NCBI GenBank assembly: GCA_963742035.1
Contig: CAVUKH010000012.1
Span: forward strand, 62,001 to 126,000
Source: Bog-473 sp963742035
GTDB taxonomy: Bacteria; Actinomycetota; Acidimicrobiia; Acidimicrobiales; RAAP-2
Length of the DNA stretch: 64,000 nt
Reading direction: 5' to 3'
Position numbers and translations under genes: made by a program. Below the pieces are notes generated by a model, which had not been told where the DNA came from, did not search any database, and saw only the letters and a list, made by a program, of their open reading frames with translations. Within the stretch, counting starts at the first letter, position 1, and each line of letters starts with the position of its first letter. Shown here piece by piece: positions 14,535 to 24,007 of the stretch.

Positions 14535-17147
14535 CTCGAAGGACCCTTCGAACGGCGCCTCCGGATAGCCGCGCAGGTTGACGAGCCACCCCGCACGACC
14601 GGGAAGCGAGACCACCGTCGGATGGGGGGTCGGGTTGAAGACCCGGACCTCCAGCACTCCGGCGACGCGATGGAGCGCACTGACCTCGGCCCCGTGCACG
14701 GCCAACTCGCTGCCAGCGGTCGGACGTGTGCCGCCGCCCAGGCTGCTGACGGTCTCCAGTGGGAGCAGCACGTCGTCGGCCAATCCGTAGGGGTCGTCGC
14801 AGTCGAGCGCCAGCGCGTAGCGCAGCTCTATGCGCTTGCCCCGCATCTGGAGGCCTTCCACCGGCGTGAGCGGCCCGGCCGGGAAGGGGCGGTAGGCCAT
14901 GCCCAGGCGTGACAGCATCCCGGTGGACCGGAGGACGGTCAGCGCCATGGTGTGCGCTGCCTCCTCCTCGATGTCGATCAGTTCGTACTCGCACACGCCC
15001 TCGTGGACCACCGTCAGCCGCCCGGCGCTGACGAAGCGGTTGGCGGGGGCGGTGGGGAGGCCGAGCTCGTCGGGCCGGCCTTCGGCCGTCAATCCCCGCG
15101 TGACGACGGTGAATGCGCTCTCGGCCTCGGAGTGGTCGGCCGGTTCCGGGAGCGGGAGGTGGACGCGCAGGCGGTGGTCGCCGCTCGGGTTCACGAAGGT
15201 GGTCACGACCCGCACGGTGGCGTCGTCCGCCCGGACCTCCACGTCGGTGGCGACGTCGACGTGGTGCCCGCCGACGCGCGCCTGCGAGGAGCCGTCCACA
15301 TGGTCCGGCCAGTCGTAGGTGCTCGTGATGCGCACGCGCGCCCGGACGGGACCGTGTTCGTCGACTCGGACGGTGACGGCCAGGGGAGTGTCCACGAAGG
15401 AGTCCTGCCGCGGCGGCGAGTAGTTGTAGGAGTCGCCGAGGTCGCCGCCGTCGACCAGCCGGCCGTACCCGGTGGTGCCGTCCAGTGCGAAGGTACCCGT
15501 CGACGCGTCGACGTCAATGCGCACGAGCCCGTTGGTGAGGGCGACCGCTCCGTCGCTCTCGCTGACCTCGACCGGGTGGGCCAGGGGGGCTGCGTCGAAC
15601 GCGCGCCAGCCGTAGCCGGGCACTTCGTCTGTTCGGGCCAGGATCTTGCGCGTCGACGGCTGGTCCATGGCGACCCGGACCACGGCGTCGGGTCGGGCCC
15701 CGAGCCGAGTGTAGACGTCCTGCTTCGCCTCCGCGATGGGGACACCGGGCTTCTCCTCGGTACCGACGGCAATCGTGATGTCGATCCCTTCGTCGGTGTC
15801 CTCGATCAGCACGTCGTGGATCCACGCCTCGTCGCTGATACGCGGGCCCTGCAACATCCCGAGCACCGTGCGTACGGTGTCGGCATCGAGCACCATCGAC
15901 CCGGGCAGCCCGGATCGCTCGGAGAGCACCTGCACGCCCGCCGGCGCCGGGCCGTCCGCCCGCACGACGAGCTCCACGACGCCCGAGCGCGCCCGCTGCG
16001 AGGGATTGAGGACGGTCGCGCCCGTGTGGGCCAACGAGCGGGCGAAGCCCTTGACGGCGCGGTCGGCCAGTCCTTCTGCGATGGCACGCGCCTCGGCGTA
16101 GCGATGCAGGACGGCGTCGACGACGTCGTCGACGGAGCAGGCGCAGATGGAATCGTGGGCGGAGTTGCGCACCATCTCCAGCCAGGCCAGCTCCAGCAGA
16201 CGGTCCGGGTACTCCTCCGGAGTTTGGAACAGCGTCGCCAAGGGCTCGGCCCGGCGCTCGAGCTCCCGTTCGGCCACCGCACCGCGGCGCTTGACGTCGA
16301 CCCTGTTCGAGGTGACGCCCATGAGCATGTTGGCCCGGGCCCCGGAGCGGAGCTCACCGGCGACCCTCGTCAGTCCCTCGGTCGGGGCGTTTGCCAGGTA
16401 GCGGGGAAACGAGGTGACCTCGAAGTCGAAGTCGTCCTGCAGTTCGTTCGCCTCGGCCACGACCCGACCGAGCCAGGGTTGCGGCATCAGGTGGTCGGAC
16501 CCGTTCATGCACAACAGGTCGCCCATGAGGAAGTCGGCCACCTCCGCCACGTTGTCGCTCGTCCGGCGTATGAGCGCCTTGGCGTCATCGGGGAGCGCCG
16601 CACCGTTGCCGTACCCGACGGGCAGGTACTCGGTCCGGACCGACGAACCGTCCGGTGACTCCCATATGAAGGCGTTCTTCGTCACCTGGGAGGGCACACC
16701 CCGCCAGACCACGGCGTCGTGAAAGCCGGCCAGCCGGAGGATCTGCGGCATTTGGGCAATGTGGCCGAACATGTCCGGCAGATACCCGAGCTCCATGACA
16801 CCCCCGAAGGCGGCGCCGCGACGGAGGCCCATCTGCAGGTTGCGCACGATCGTCTCGCCCGAGGCGAGGAACTCGTCCATGAGGATGTACCAGGGCCCCA
16901 TGCTGAGGCGGCCCGCAGCCGCCAGCGCCCGCAGCCGTGCCTCGGCCTGGGGGCGAACCTCGAGATAGTCGTCGACCACCGCCATCTGCCCGTCCAGCAT
17001 GAAGTGCGGGTAGCTGGCGTCGCGCTCGAGCAGGGGGAGCAAGCTGTCGATCAACTCCACCAGGGCGAGGCGGAAGTCCTGGTAGGACTTGTACCATTCC
17101 CGGTCCCAGTGTGTGTGCGGAACGATGGCAATCCGGCGGGCAGTCAT
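14490..17147 (-). CDS. Alpha-mannosidase, glycoside hydrolase family 38
   Basis: 885 residues from ATG 17147. The N-terminus IAIVPHTHWDREWYKSYQDF holds the GH38 zinc ligands. LGYLPDMFGHIAQMPQILRL carries the catalytic nucleophile Asp and further zinc ligands. NSAHDSICACSVDDVVDAVL is the third family block. From about residue 430 the protein is the beta-rich C-terminal half of the family. It would remove alpha-linked mannose from glycans or mannosylglycerate-like solutes; the linkage is unknown. No signal peptide is seen, so it probably acts in the cytosol on imported sugars. No sugar transporter is adjacent. Confidence 0.92.
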   Translation of the reverse strand: MTARRIAIVPHTHWDREWYKSYQDFRLALVELIDSLLPLLERDASYPHFMLDGQMAVVDDYLEVRPQAEARLRALAAAGRLSMGPWYILMDEFLASGETIVRNLQMGLRRGAAFGGVMELGYLPDMFGHIAQMPQILRLAGFHDAVVWRGVPSQVTKNAFIWESPDGSSVRTEYLPVGYGNGAALPDDAKALIRRTSDNVAEVADFLMGDLLCMNGSDHLMPQPWLGRVVAEANELQDDFDFEVTSFPRYLANAPTEGLTRVAGELRSGARANMLMGVTSNRVDVKRRGAVAERELERRAEPLATLFQTPEEYPDRLLELAWLEMVRNSAHDSICACSVDDVVDAVLHRYAEARAIAEGLADRAVKGFARSLAHTGATVLNPSQRARSGVVELVVRADGPAPAGVQVLSERSGLPGSMVLDADTVRTVLGMLQGPRISDEAWIHDVLIEDTDEGIDITIAVGTEEKPGVPIAEAKQDVYTRLGARPDAVVRVAMDQPSTRKILARTDEVPGYGWRAFDAAPLAHPVEVSESDGAVALTNGLVRIDVDASTGTFALDGTTGYGRLVDGGDLGDSYNYSPPRQDSFVDTPLAVTVRVDEHGPVRARVRITSTYDWPDHVDGSSQARVGGHHVDVATDVEVRADDATVRVVTTFVNPSGDHRLRVHLPLPEPADHSEAESAFTVVTRGLTAEGRPDELGLPTAPANRFVSAGRLTVVHEGVCEYELIDIEEEAAHTMALTVLRSTGMLSRLGMAYRPFPAGPLTPVEGLQMRGKRIELRYALALDCDDPYGLADDVLLPLETVSSLGGGTRPTAGSELAVHGAEVSALHRVAGVLEVRVFNPTPHPTVVSLPGRAGWLVNLRGYPEAPFEGSFELRPFGIATARLRAV

Positions 17148-17179
17148 GACCGTCAGACTATGACCTGCGGTCGCCCGCG

Positions 17180-18640
17180 GTGAGGGCGCTCGTTCCCGCG
17201 GGGGAGTGGCCGGCACGCCGCCCTCCGCCGCCCGGCCCGACGCTCCCGCAGGTGTGGTCAGCGTCGTGGGCGGCCCGTCCGGAGGCACCGGTGCTGCTCG
17301 ACGGTTGGGGCGGTTCGCCGGCCACCGACGCCGCCACGCTCGACGGCCGCACGGCGGCGTTGGCGGCCGTGCTGGGCGCCCGGGGTGTGTCGCCGGGGGA
17401 CCGTGTGCTCTGGTGTGCCCGGGCCACGCTCCCGTCCATTGAGGTCCTCCTGGCCGTGGTGCGCCGCGGTGCCGTGCTGGTGCCGCTCAGCCCCTCGGCG
17501 ACCGGGTCCGAGATCGACCATGTGGTCGGTGACGCCGGGCCGGTGCTGGCCGTCTGCGATCGGGCCCGTCCCGACGCCTTCTCGGGTGGACCGCCCGTCG
17601 TCGGCGTCGACGAGCTCACGGCGGCGGCGGCAAGCGCCGAACCGGTCGGCGTGACGGCCCGCCGCCCCGACGATGACGCCCTGATCGTCTACACGTCGGG
17701 GACCACCGGCAGGCCGAAGGGAGCGGTGCACACGCACGCCTCACTCCTGGCCGGCGTCTCGGCGCTCCTGACGGCGTGGGACTGGAGGGCCGAGGACCGT
17801 CTCGTGCTCTGCCTGCCGCTCTTCCACGTGCACGGCCTGTGTGCCGGGCTGTTCGGCACGCTGACGGCGGGTGCCTCCGCCGTCGTGTTCGACCGCTTCG
17901 ACGAGGAGGCGATTTTGCGGGCGGCGCCGACGGGCACCCTGTTCTTCGGCGTCCCGACCATGTACCACCGACTGGCGGCGACGGGAGAATCGTCCGCGCT
18001 CGAGGCGCTGCGCCTGTGCGTTTCGGGTTCGGCGCCGTTGGCGCCCGATCTGTGGCGCCGGCTGGCGGGTGCCGGCGTGGACGTGTTGGAGCGCTACGGC
18101 ATGACAGAGACGTTGTTGACGCTGTCCAACCCACTGGTCGGCGAGCGCCGTCCGGGCTCGGTCGGTCGCCCGCTGCCCGGCGTGGAGGCCGCGCTCGACG
18201 CGACCGACGAAAACGGCGTCGGAGAGCTGCTCGTGCGCGGCGCGTCGGTGTGCCGGGGCTACTGGGGCCGGGATCCCTTCCCTGACGCGGACTGGTTCGC
18301 CACGGGGGACCTCGTCTCGGTTGCCGACGATGGCTACGTGACCGTCCGCGGGCGCCGCACCGAATTGATCATCACCGGCGGTCACAACGTGTACCCGGCC
18401 GAGGTCGAGGCTGTCCTGTCCCGTCTCCCCGGTGTGATCGAGGTGGCCGTCGTGGGGCAGCCCTCCGCCGAATGGGGCGAGACGGTGGTGGCCTACGTCG
18501 TGGGTGATGCCGACCTTGCGCGGCTCCATGAGCTGGCGGCGGCCGAGCTGGCACCGTTCAAGTGCCCTCGGGAGGTGCGGCGGATCGACGTGCTGCCGCG
18601 CAATGCGCTGGGCAAGGTGGTCCGGAGCGAGCTCCGCTGA
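17180..18640 (+). CDS. AMP-forming acyl-CoA synthetase (ANL superfamily)
   Basis: 486 residues from GTG 17180. Motifs in order: P-loop VYTSGTTGRPKGAVHTHASL, LPLFHVHGLCAGLFGTLTAG, ERYGMTETLLTLSNPLVGER, WFATGDLVSVADDGYVTVRG and GRRTELIITGGHNVYPAEVE, with the C-terminal catalytic Lys in PRNALGKVVRSELR. It activates a carboxylic acid as the acyl-AMP, then forms the CoA thioester. The FHVHGLC segment and moderate length recall malonyl-CoA/methylmalonyl-CoA synthetases (MatB type), but the substrate is not determined. It is divergent from the mannosidase with 32 bp between. Confidence 0.88.
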   Translation: MRALVPAGEWPARRPPPPGPTLPQVWSASWAARPEAPVLLDGWGGSPATDAATLDGRTAALAAVLGARGVSPGDRVLWCARATLPSIEVLLAVVRRGAVLVPLSPSATGSEIDHVVGDAGPVLAVCDRARPDAFSGGPPVVGVDELTAAAASAEPVGVTARRPDDDALIVYTSGTTGRPKGAVHTHASLLAGVSALLTAWDWRAEDRLVLCLPLFHVHGLCAGLFGTLTAGASAVVFDRFDEEAILRAAPTGTLFFGVPTMYHRLAATGESSALEALRLCVSGSAPLAPDLWRRLAGAGVDVLERYGMTETLLTLSNPLVGERRPGSVGRPLPGVEAALDATDENGVGELLVRGASVCRGYWGRDPFPDADWFATGDLVSVADDGYVTVRGRRTELIITGGHNVYPAEVEAVLSRLPGVIEVAVVGQPSAEWGETVVAYVVGDADLARLHELAAAELAPFKCPREVRRIDVLPRNALGKVVRSELR

Positions 18641-18687
18641 CGGGACGGGACCCCGGAGCGGGCCGGCGCCTGCGATAGCGTGCACGC

Positions 18688-18987
18688 ATGGCAACGTTCC
18701 TCATGCTGTCCACGGTGGGGCCGGATGGGGCGGCGACGCTCACCGAGAACCCTGATCGGTTGAAGGCCGTGAATGCCGAGGTCGAGGCCATGGGTGTGCG
18801 GGTGGTGGCGCAATGGGCGCTGCTCGGGCAGTACGACTTCTGTACGGTGCTCGATGCCCCGGACGAGACCACCATGGCCCGAGTGTCGCTGGTCCTGGGC
18901 TCGCGCGGGACCCTCAAGACGCTCACGCTCTCGGCGATCCCGATCGACGACTACATCGAGAGTGTCTTGAAGGCCCAGCAGGGCTGA
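18688..18987 (+). CDS. GYD domain-containing protein
   Basis: 99 residues from ATG 18688. ATFLMLSTVGPDGAATLTEN, VNAEVEAMGVRVVAQWALLG, QYDFCTVLDAPDETTMARVS and LKTLTLSAIPIDDY match the small GYD-domain family (here QYDF instead of GYDF), a ferredoxin-like fold of unknown function. It follows the acyl-CoA synthetase by 47 bp and may be co-transcribed. Its stop and that of the convergent small gene both lie in the palindrome CTGAGGCCTCAG (18984-18995). Confidence 0.8.
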   Translation: MATFLMLSTVGPDGAATLTENPDRLKAVNAEVEAMGVRVVAQWALLGQYDFCTVLDAPDETTMARVSLVLGSRGTLKTLTLSAIPIDDYIESVLKAQQG

Positions 18988-18991
18988 GGCC

Positions 18992-19231
18992 TCAGTGCCA
19001 CCAGAAGCCCTGACGGGACCGTTCACGGCGGACGTCGTCCCGTGAGAAGAGTTCGCCCAGCACGCTGCCGTCGGACATGCGACGGATGCGGTACCCGTCG
19101 TCGGTGACCTCGGCGATCTCGAACCCGCGGACCCACGTGCCCTGGAAGCGGTTGCGCACGTCCACCTTGGTCCCCGGCGCCAAGGGCGTCCGCGTCTGTG
19201 CGTTCGCTGGCTCCCCCCCGTCGGTGCTCAC
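18992..19231 (-). CDS. Small hypothetical protein, SH3/Tudor-like
   Basis: 79 residues from GTG 19231. The core TKVDVRNRFQGTWVRGFEIA followed by EVTDDGYRIRRMSDGSVLGE and LFSRDDVRRER has the alternating strand pattern of a small SH3/Tudor-like barrel, where proteins often contact nucleic acid or other proteins. I do not recognise a named family with certainty. It is divergent from rnhB with 36 bp between, a gap that contains a 15-nt alternating CG tract. Confidence 0.65.
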   Translation of the reverse strand: MSTDGGEPANAQTRTPLAPGTKVDVRNRFQGTWVRGFEIAEVTDDGYRIRRMSDGSVLGELFSRDDVRRERSRQGFWWH

Positions 19232-19267
19232 ACCCCCATCGTACGAGGCGCGCGCGCGCGCGGCCCG

Positions 19268-20077
19268 ATGACGGTCTGCTCTCCCGATCTCAAGGAGGAG
19301 CGCCGCCTCCGCGCGCAGGGGTACCAGGCCGTGGCCGGTCTCGACGAGGTCGGCCGGGGCGCCTGGGCCGGACCCTTGACGGTCGGCGTCGCCGTGGTGC
19401 GGCCCCGTGTGCAGATGAGGTCGATGCCGGTCTGGCTGCGGGACTCCAAAATGCTGAGCGAGTCGCGCCGCGAGGAGATCTTCGACGCCGTCGGTGCGTG
19501 GTGCCAGGACTGGTCGGTCGGACACGCCTCGCCGGCCGAGTGTGACGAGTGGGGGATGACCGAGGCGCTGCGGGTCGCGGCCCGGCGCGCCCTGGACGGC
19601 CTCGGCCAGTCGCCCCAGGCTCTCCTGGTCGACGGGCCCGTCGACCTGTTGCGCCACCCCGACGATCGGTTCGACGGCACGGTGCGGCCCATCGTCGACG
19701 GTGACGCCAAGTGCGCGTCGGTGGCTGCGGCCTCGGTCCTGGCGAAGGTGGTGCGGGACCGGATGATGCGCCAGGAGGCGGACCATTTCCCGGCCTACGC
19801 CTTCGAGCGGAACAAGGGCTATCCCTCGCCCGTCCACCAGCTGGCGCTGCGGGGCTACGGTCCCACGGCGATCCACCGCCGCAGCTGGGCCTTCGTGCGC
19901 GATCTCCCCTGGTGTGGCCTGGGACACCTGGTCAGGTCAGACGACGGCGGTGACCTCGGCGAAGTGGCAGGCGACGGGGTGCCCCTGGCCCCGGTCGACC
20001 AGGGCCGGCTCTTCGGTGGCGCAGATCTCCTGGGCCTTCCAGCAACGGGTGCGGAAGCGGCAGCCCGAGGGCGGTGA
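19268..20077 (+). CDS. rnhB: Ribonuclease HII
   Basis: 269 residues from ATG 19268. Catalytic blocks: VAGLDEVGRGAWAGPLTVGV (Asp-Glu of the DEDD set), LLVDGPVDLL, VDGDAKCASVAAASVLAKVV (third and fourth acidic residues), then KGYPSPVHQLALRGYGPTAI. It cleaves RNA in RNA-DNA hybrids, including single ribonucleotides. The family normally ends soon after RRSWAFVRDLPW. Here the frame runs on for 50-odd residues and overlaps the last 141 bp of the convergent dppF gene, so the natural C-terminus may be extended or a stop may have been lost. Confidence 0.92.
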   Translation: MTVCSPDLKEERRLRAQGYQAVAGLDEVGRGAWAGPLTVGVAVVRPRVQMRSMPVWLRDSKMLSESRREEIFDAVGAWCQDWSVGHASPAECDEWGMTEALRVAARRALDGLGQSPQALLVDGPVDLLRHPDDRFDGTVRPIVDGDAKCASVAAASVLAKVVRDRMMRQEADHFPAYAFERNKGYPSPVHQLALRGYGPTAIHRRSWAFVRDLPWCGLGHLVRSDDGGDLGEVAGDGVPLAPVDQGRLFGGADLLGLPATGAEAAARGR

Positions 20078-20968
20078 CTGTGGGCTCGGCACGTCTCCCT
20101 CCAGGACGATGTGCTTGCGGGCCCGCTCCGCTCGGGGGTCAGGGATCGGTACGGCCGACAGGAGCGCCTGGGTGTAGGGGTGAGCCGGCCGCTCGTAGAC
20201 GTTCGAGCGGTTGCCGATCTCGACGATCTTGCCCAGGTACATGACGGCGACCCGGTCGGAGATGTGCCGGACGACGGAGAGGTCGTGTGCAATGAAGAGG
20301 AAGGCGACCCCCAGCTCGTTTTGCAAGTCGTCGAGCAGGTTGACCACACCCGCCTGAATCGACACGTCGAGGGCGGACACGGGCTCGTCGAGGACCAGCA
20401 GCTTGGGCTCGAGCACCAGGGCGCGGGCGATGCCGACGCGCTGGCGCTGACCGCCGGAGAACTCGTTGGGGTAGCGGTTGGCGTGGTAGCGCTCGAGCCC
20501 CACGCGCTCAAGCATCTGGCCCACCCGCTCCTGAATCTCCGCCCGGTCACGCACCCCGTGGATCTGGAGCGGCTCCGCAATGGCCTGTCCGATGGCCAGC
20601 CGCGGGTCGAGCGAGGCAAACGGGTCCTGGAAGACGACCTGCATGTCCCGGCGCACCTTGCGCAAGTCCGACGTGCCCAGCTCGGTCAGCTCCGTCCCCT
20701 CGAACTTGACCGACCCGGAGGTCGGCCGGGTCAGCTGCAGCACCGAGCGTCCGGTGGTCGACTTCCCGCAGCCCGACTCGCCCACGAGGCCCAGGGTCTC
20801 CCCGGGGGCGATGCTGAAGGTGACCCCGGAGACGGCGTGGACGGCCCCGACCTTGCGGCGCACGAACGTCCCGCCGCGCAGCGGGAATTCCTTCACCAGG
20901 TCTGTGACCTCGAGCAGGAGCGGGCCGGCCGGCGCCGCCCCATTGGCGCCCACCTCGGCGACCGTCAT
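19937..20968 (-). CDS. dppF: Oligopeptide ABC transporter ATP-binding protein (DppF/OppF type)
   Basis: 343 residues from ATG 20968, in the ATGA overlap with dppD. Walker A GLVGESGCGKSTTGRSVLQL, signature NEFSGGQRQRVGIARAL, Walker B KLLVLDEPVSALDVSIQ and the C-terminal oligopeptide domain CRFRTRCWKAQEICATEEPA with its conserved cysteines (possible Fe-S or metal site in this group). It couples ATP hydrolysis to peptide import with DppD on the cytosolic face. It is the last gene of the operon. Confidence 0.93.
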   Translation of the reverse strand: MTVAEVGANGAAPAGPLLLEVTDLVKEFPLRGGTFVRRKVGAVHAVSGVTFSIAPGETLGLVGESGCGKSTTGRSVLQLTRPTSGSVKFEGTELTELGTSDLRKVRRDMQVVFQDPFASLDPRLAIGQAIAEPLQIHGVRDRAEIQERVGQMLERVGLERYHANRYPNEFSGGQRQRVGIARALVLEPKLLVLDEPVSALDVSIQAGVVNLLDDLQNELGVAFLFIAHDLSVVRHISDRVAVMYLGKIVEIGNRSNVYERPAHPYTQALLSAVPIPDPRAERARKHIVLEGDVPSPQSPPSGCRFRTRCWKAQEICATEEPALVDRGQGHPVACHFAEVTAVV

Positions 20969-22011
20969 GCGATCACGTTGTCCACCACGCCGTCGGAGAA
21001 GATCTGCCCGTGATCGCCCCGGCCCACCGCCTCGGCGTAGTGGCAGGCGGCCCGGTGCGCGCCCAGAACCGAGGTGACCGAGGGCACCACCACGAGCTCG
21101 GGCTCGGTCTCGCGGCAGAGGTCGGTGGCGAGCGGGCAACGCGGTGCGAACGGGCAGCCTGCGCGGTCGCCGATCATGGAGGGAGGGGCGCCCGGAATCT
21201 GGCGCAGCCGCTCCGCGCCGTCGCTGTCGAGCCGCGGCAGGGAGCCGAGGAGCCCGAGGGTGTACGGCATTGAGGGTCGGTAGAAGACGTCCTCGGCGGT
21301 CCCGATCTCGACCGGACGCCCGGCATACATCACGAGCACGCGGTCGGCCAGGCCGGCGATGACGCCGAGGTCGTGGGTGATCAGGAGCAGCGCGGCCCCG
21401 GTCTCGGCCATCGCCGCCTTGAGCGAGTTGAGGACCTGCGCCTGCACGGTCACGTCGAGCGCGGTGGTGGGCTCGTCCGCCAAAATCACCTCGGGGTCGT
21501 TGGCCATGGCGATGGCGATGACGGCCCGCTGGCGCATGCCCCCCGAGAATTCGTGCGGGTAGTTGTCGACCCGTTCCGCCGGGTTGGGGATGCCGACCTT
21601 CTCCAGCAGCTCGATGGCGCGGGTCATGGCCGCATCCTTGGAGACGTCCTGGTGGGCCAGGATCGCCTCGGTGATCTGCCACCCGATGGTGTAGACGGGG
21701 TTCAGCGACGTCATGGGGTCCTGGAAGATCATGGCGATCCCCGTGCCGCGCACCTTCGTCAGCTGCTTCTCCTTCAGGGTGAGGAGCTCGGTGTCGTCGA
21801 AGCGGATGGAGCCCCGCACCTGTGCGCCCTTGGGCAGCAGCCCCATGGTGGCCAGGGCGGTCACCGACTTCCCCGAGCCCGATTCGCCGACGATGCCCAG
21901 GACCTCACCGGAGGCGAGCGAGAAGTCGACGCCGCGCACCGCGTGGACCACGCCGTCCTTGGTCGGGAAGTCGACCTCCAGATGCTCGACCTGCAGGGCG
22001 GGTTCAGACAC
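20965..22011 (-). CDS. dppD: Oligopeptide ABC transporter ATP-binding protein (DppD/OppD type)
   Basis: 348 residues from GTG 22011, placed directly after the dppC stop. Walker A GIVGESGSGKSVTALATMGL, MIFQDPMTSLNPVYTIGWQI, signature HEFSGGMRQRAVIAIAMAND, Walker B VILADEPTTALDVTVQAQVL and the C-terminal oligopeptide domain GCPFAPRCPLATDLCRETEP. It pairs with DppF as the heterodimeric ATPase of a peptide importer. Confidence 0.93.
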   Translation of the reverse strand: MSEPALQVEHLEVDFPTKDGVVHAVRGVDFSLASGEVLGIVGESGSGKSVTALATMGLLPKGAQVRGSIRFDDTELLTLKEKQLTKVRGTGIAMIFQDPMTSLNPVYTIGWQITEAILAHQDVSKDAAMTRAIELLEKVGIPNPAERVDNYPHEFSGGMRQRAVIAIAMANDPEVILADEPTTALDVTVQAQVLNSLKAAMAETGAALLLITHDLGVIAGLADRVLVMYAGRPVEIGTAEDVFYRPSMPYTLGLLGSLPRLDSDGAERLRQIPGAPPSMIGDRAGCPFAPRCPLATDLCRETEPELVVVPSVTSVLGAHRAACHYAEAVGRGDHGQIFSDGVVDNVIA

Positions 22012-23013
22012 TCAGGCCCTCACCCGGCTCTTCTTGGGGTCGAACGCCTCGCGGATGCCGTCGCCGATGAGGAAGATCGAGAGGATGAGGACGATGAGGA
22101 AGGCCACGGGGAAGACGAAAAGCCACCACTCCGTCGTGGCGGAGTCCTGGCCCTGGTCGATCAGCAGTCCGAGCGACACGTTCGGGGGCTGCACGCCCAG
22201 TCCCAGGAAGGACAGCGTCGACTCGAAGATGATGCTCAGGGCGACGGTCAGCGTGGCGTTGACGATAATGGGCCCGACGGCATTGGGCAGCATGTGCTTG
22301 ACGATGATGCGCCGGTTGGTCGCGCCGAGCGCCCGCGACGCTTCGACGAAGTCGCGCTCGCGCAACGACAGGAAGTCCGCCCGCACCAGCCGGGCCACGT
22401 AGGTCCACGAGAGCAGGCCGATGATGATGGCCAGCCCCAGCCAGTTGTCGGACTCCTTCGAGAGCTTGTTGGCCAGGACGATGAGCACCGCCAGCACCGG
22501 CAGCACCAGCACCAGGTCGACGAAGCGCATCAGGAGCGAGTCGACCCAGCCCCGGTAGAAGCCGGCGATGGCACCCACCGTCACGCCGATGAGCGTGGCC
22601 ATGGCGGCCACCGTCAGCGCGATCTCGATGTCCTTCTCGACCCCGGCCATGACCTGGGCGAACATGTCGTTCCCGATGGAATTGGTCCCGAAGGGGTTCG
22701 TCCACGACGGCGGGTCGTTCAGGTTGTTCGTGATCGTGGTGTAGCTGTACTGCCAGAAGTGGCCCACCACAATGGATGCGATGGCGAGCAGCAGGAACAC
22801 CGACAGCCCGACCATCCCGAGCCGCTGGTGGGAGAAGCGCCCGACGATGATCCGCCACTGGGGCTTCGCCTCCCCCGACAGTCCGTAGGTGTCCGCACCG
22901 GACAGCCCGAGACCGGCGCCCGGCGCCCCCAGGGTGTGCATGCCGGCCTCGGCGGTCGCCACGTGCTCCGGCGTCTGGATGACGAAGTTCTCGCGGGGAG
23001 TCGGATCAGCCAT
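22012..23013 (-). CDS. dppC: Oligopeptide ABC transporter permease (DppC/OppC type)
   Basis: 333 residues from ATG 23013. A hydrophilic 60-residue N-terminus is followed by about six transmembrane helices. The EAA loop that contacts the ATPase is EASRALGATNRRIIVKHMLP, and TNSIGNDMFAQVMAGVEKDI is the family's periplasmic segment. It overlaps dppB by 8 bp and is followed directly by dppD. Confidence 0.93.
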   Translation of the reverse strand: MADPTPRENFVIQTPEHVATAEAGMHTLGAPGAGLGLSGADTYGLSGEAKPQWRIIVGRFSHQRLGMVGLSVFLLLAIASIVVGHFWQYSYTTITNNLNDPPSWTNPFGTNSIGNDMFAQVMAGVEKDIEIALTVAAMATLIGVTVGAIAGFYRGWVDSLLMRFVDLVLVLPVLAVLIVLANKLSKESDNWLGLAIIIGLLSWTYVARLVRADFLSLRERDFVEASRALGATNRRIIVKHMLPNAVGPIIVNATLTVALSIIFESTLSFLGLGVQPPNVSLGLLIDQGQDSATTEWWLFVFPVAFLIVLILSIFLIGDGIREAFDPKKSRVRA

Positions 23014-23983
23014 AGCGGATCCTCGGATCGAGCACGCCGTAGAGGATGTCGGCGGCGAGGTTGAACAGAATCACGAACGTCGCGGTGATGAGCAGGTAGG
23101 CCAGCATCACGTTGACGTCGAGGTTGGTGACCCCGGTGAGGTACCACTGCCCGAGACCCTGCCACCCGAAGACGATCTCGGTGATGATGGCGCCACCGAG
23201 GACGGCGGCGAAGTCCAGCGCGATGACGGTGGTCACGGGGATGAGGGCGTTGCGCAGCACGTGGCGGATGAGGACGCGACGTCGGCTGAGGCCCTTGGCG
23301 CGGGCCAGGCGGACGTGGTCGGCGTCGAGCGTCTCGATCATGGACGACCGCTGGTAGATCGCCCACGAGGCGTACGAAATGAGCACGAGCGTGATCACCG
23401 GCAACGCGGTGTGCTCGGCGTAGTCCGGGATCCGGCTGAAGAACGAGCCGCTCAACGTCGGACTCTGTTCGCCGTCGGTATAGAAGATGGTCGTCCCGAG
23501 ATGCTGGTTGATAGGGATCGCCACGAACTCCTTCAGGGCGAGGCCGAGCACGAAGATCGGCGTGGCCAGCAACACGAAGTTGGTGACGGTGATGGCGTGG
23601 TCGGTGACTTTGCCCTGGCGGACGGCCGCCATGACGCCCATGAAGATGGCGATGAAGATGGCGATGATGGTGGCGATGACCACCATGCGCAGCGTCACGA
23701 AGAGGTGTGACGTCAGCTGGGAGGCGACGTCCTGTCCGGAGATGGTCGTGCCCAGGTTGCCGTGGATGGCGCCGGAGAACCAGATCCAGTAGCGCTGCCA
23801 CAGCGGGTCGTTCAGGTGCAGCAGATGCTCCCGGGCCACGATGGTGGAGTGGGGGATGTGGGGGTTGGCGTTGAGGAGCGCCAGGGGGTTACCCGAGCTG
23901 GCGACGAGGAGGAAGACGAAGATCGTCGCGAAGAACAGCACGACGATGCTGATCAACAGGCGCCTCACGATGTAGGCGAACAT
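23006..23983 (-). CDS. dppB: Oligopeptide ABC transporter permease (DppB/OppB type)
   Basis: 325 residues from ATG 23983. The start FAYIVRRLLISIVVLFFATI is the usual first helix, about six helices follow, and the EAA loop is RLARAKGLSRRRVLIRHVLR. The external loop between helices 1 and 2 is long and contains HIPHSTIVAREHLLHLNDPL. It forms the membrane pore with DppC and lies downstream of dppA across an intergenic hairpin. Confidence 0.93.
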   Translation of the reverse strand: MFAYIVRRLLISIVVLFFATIFVFLLVASSGNPLALLNANPHIPHSTIVAREHLLHLNDPLWQRYWIWFSGAIHGNLGTTISGQDVASQLTSHLFVTLRMVVIATIIAIFIAIFMGVMAAVRQGKVTDHAITVTNFVLLATPIFVLGLALKEFVAIPINQHLGTTIFYTDGEQSPTLSGSFFSRIPDYAEHTALPVITLVLISYASWAIYQRSSMIETLDADHVRLARAKGLSRRRVLIRHVLRNALIPVTTVIALDFAAVLGGAIITEIVFGWQGLGQWYLTGVTNLDVNVMLAYLLITATFVILFNLAADILYGVLDPRIRYG

Positions 23984-24007
23984 GGGCGGAGTCTAGGTGT
24001 GGAGACC

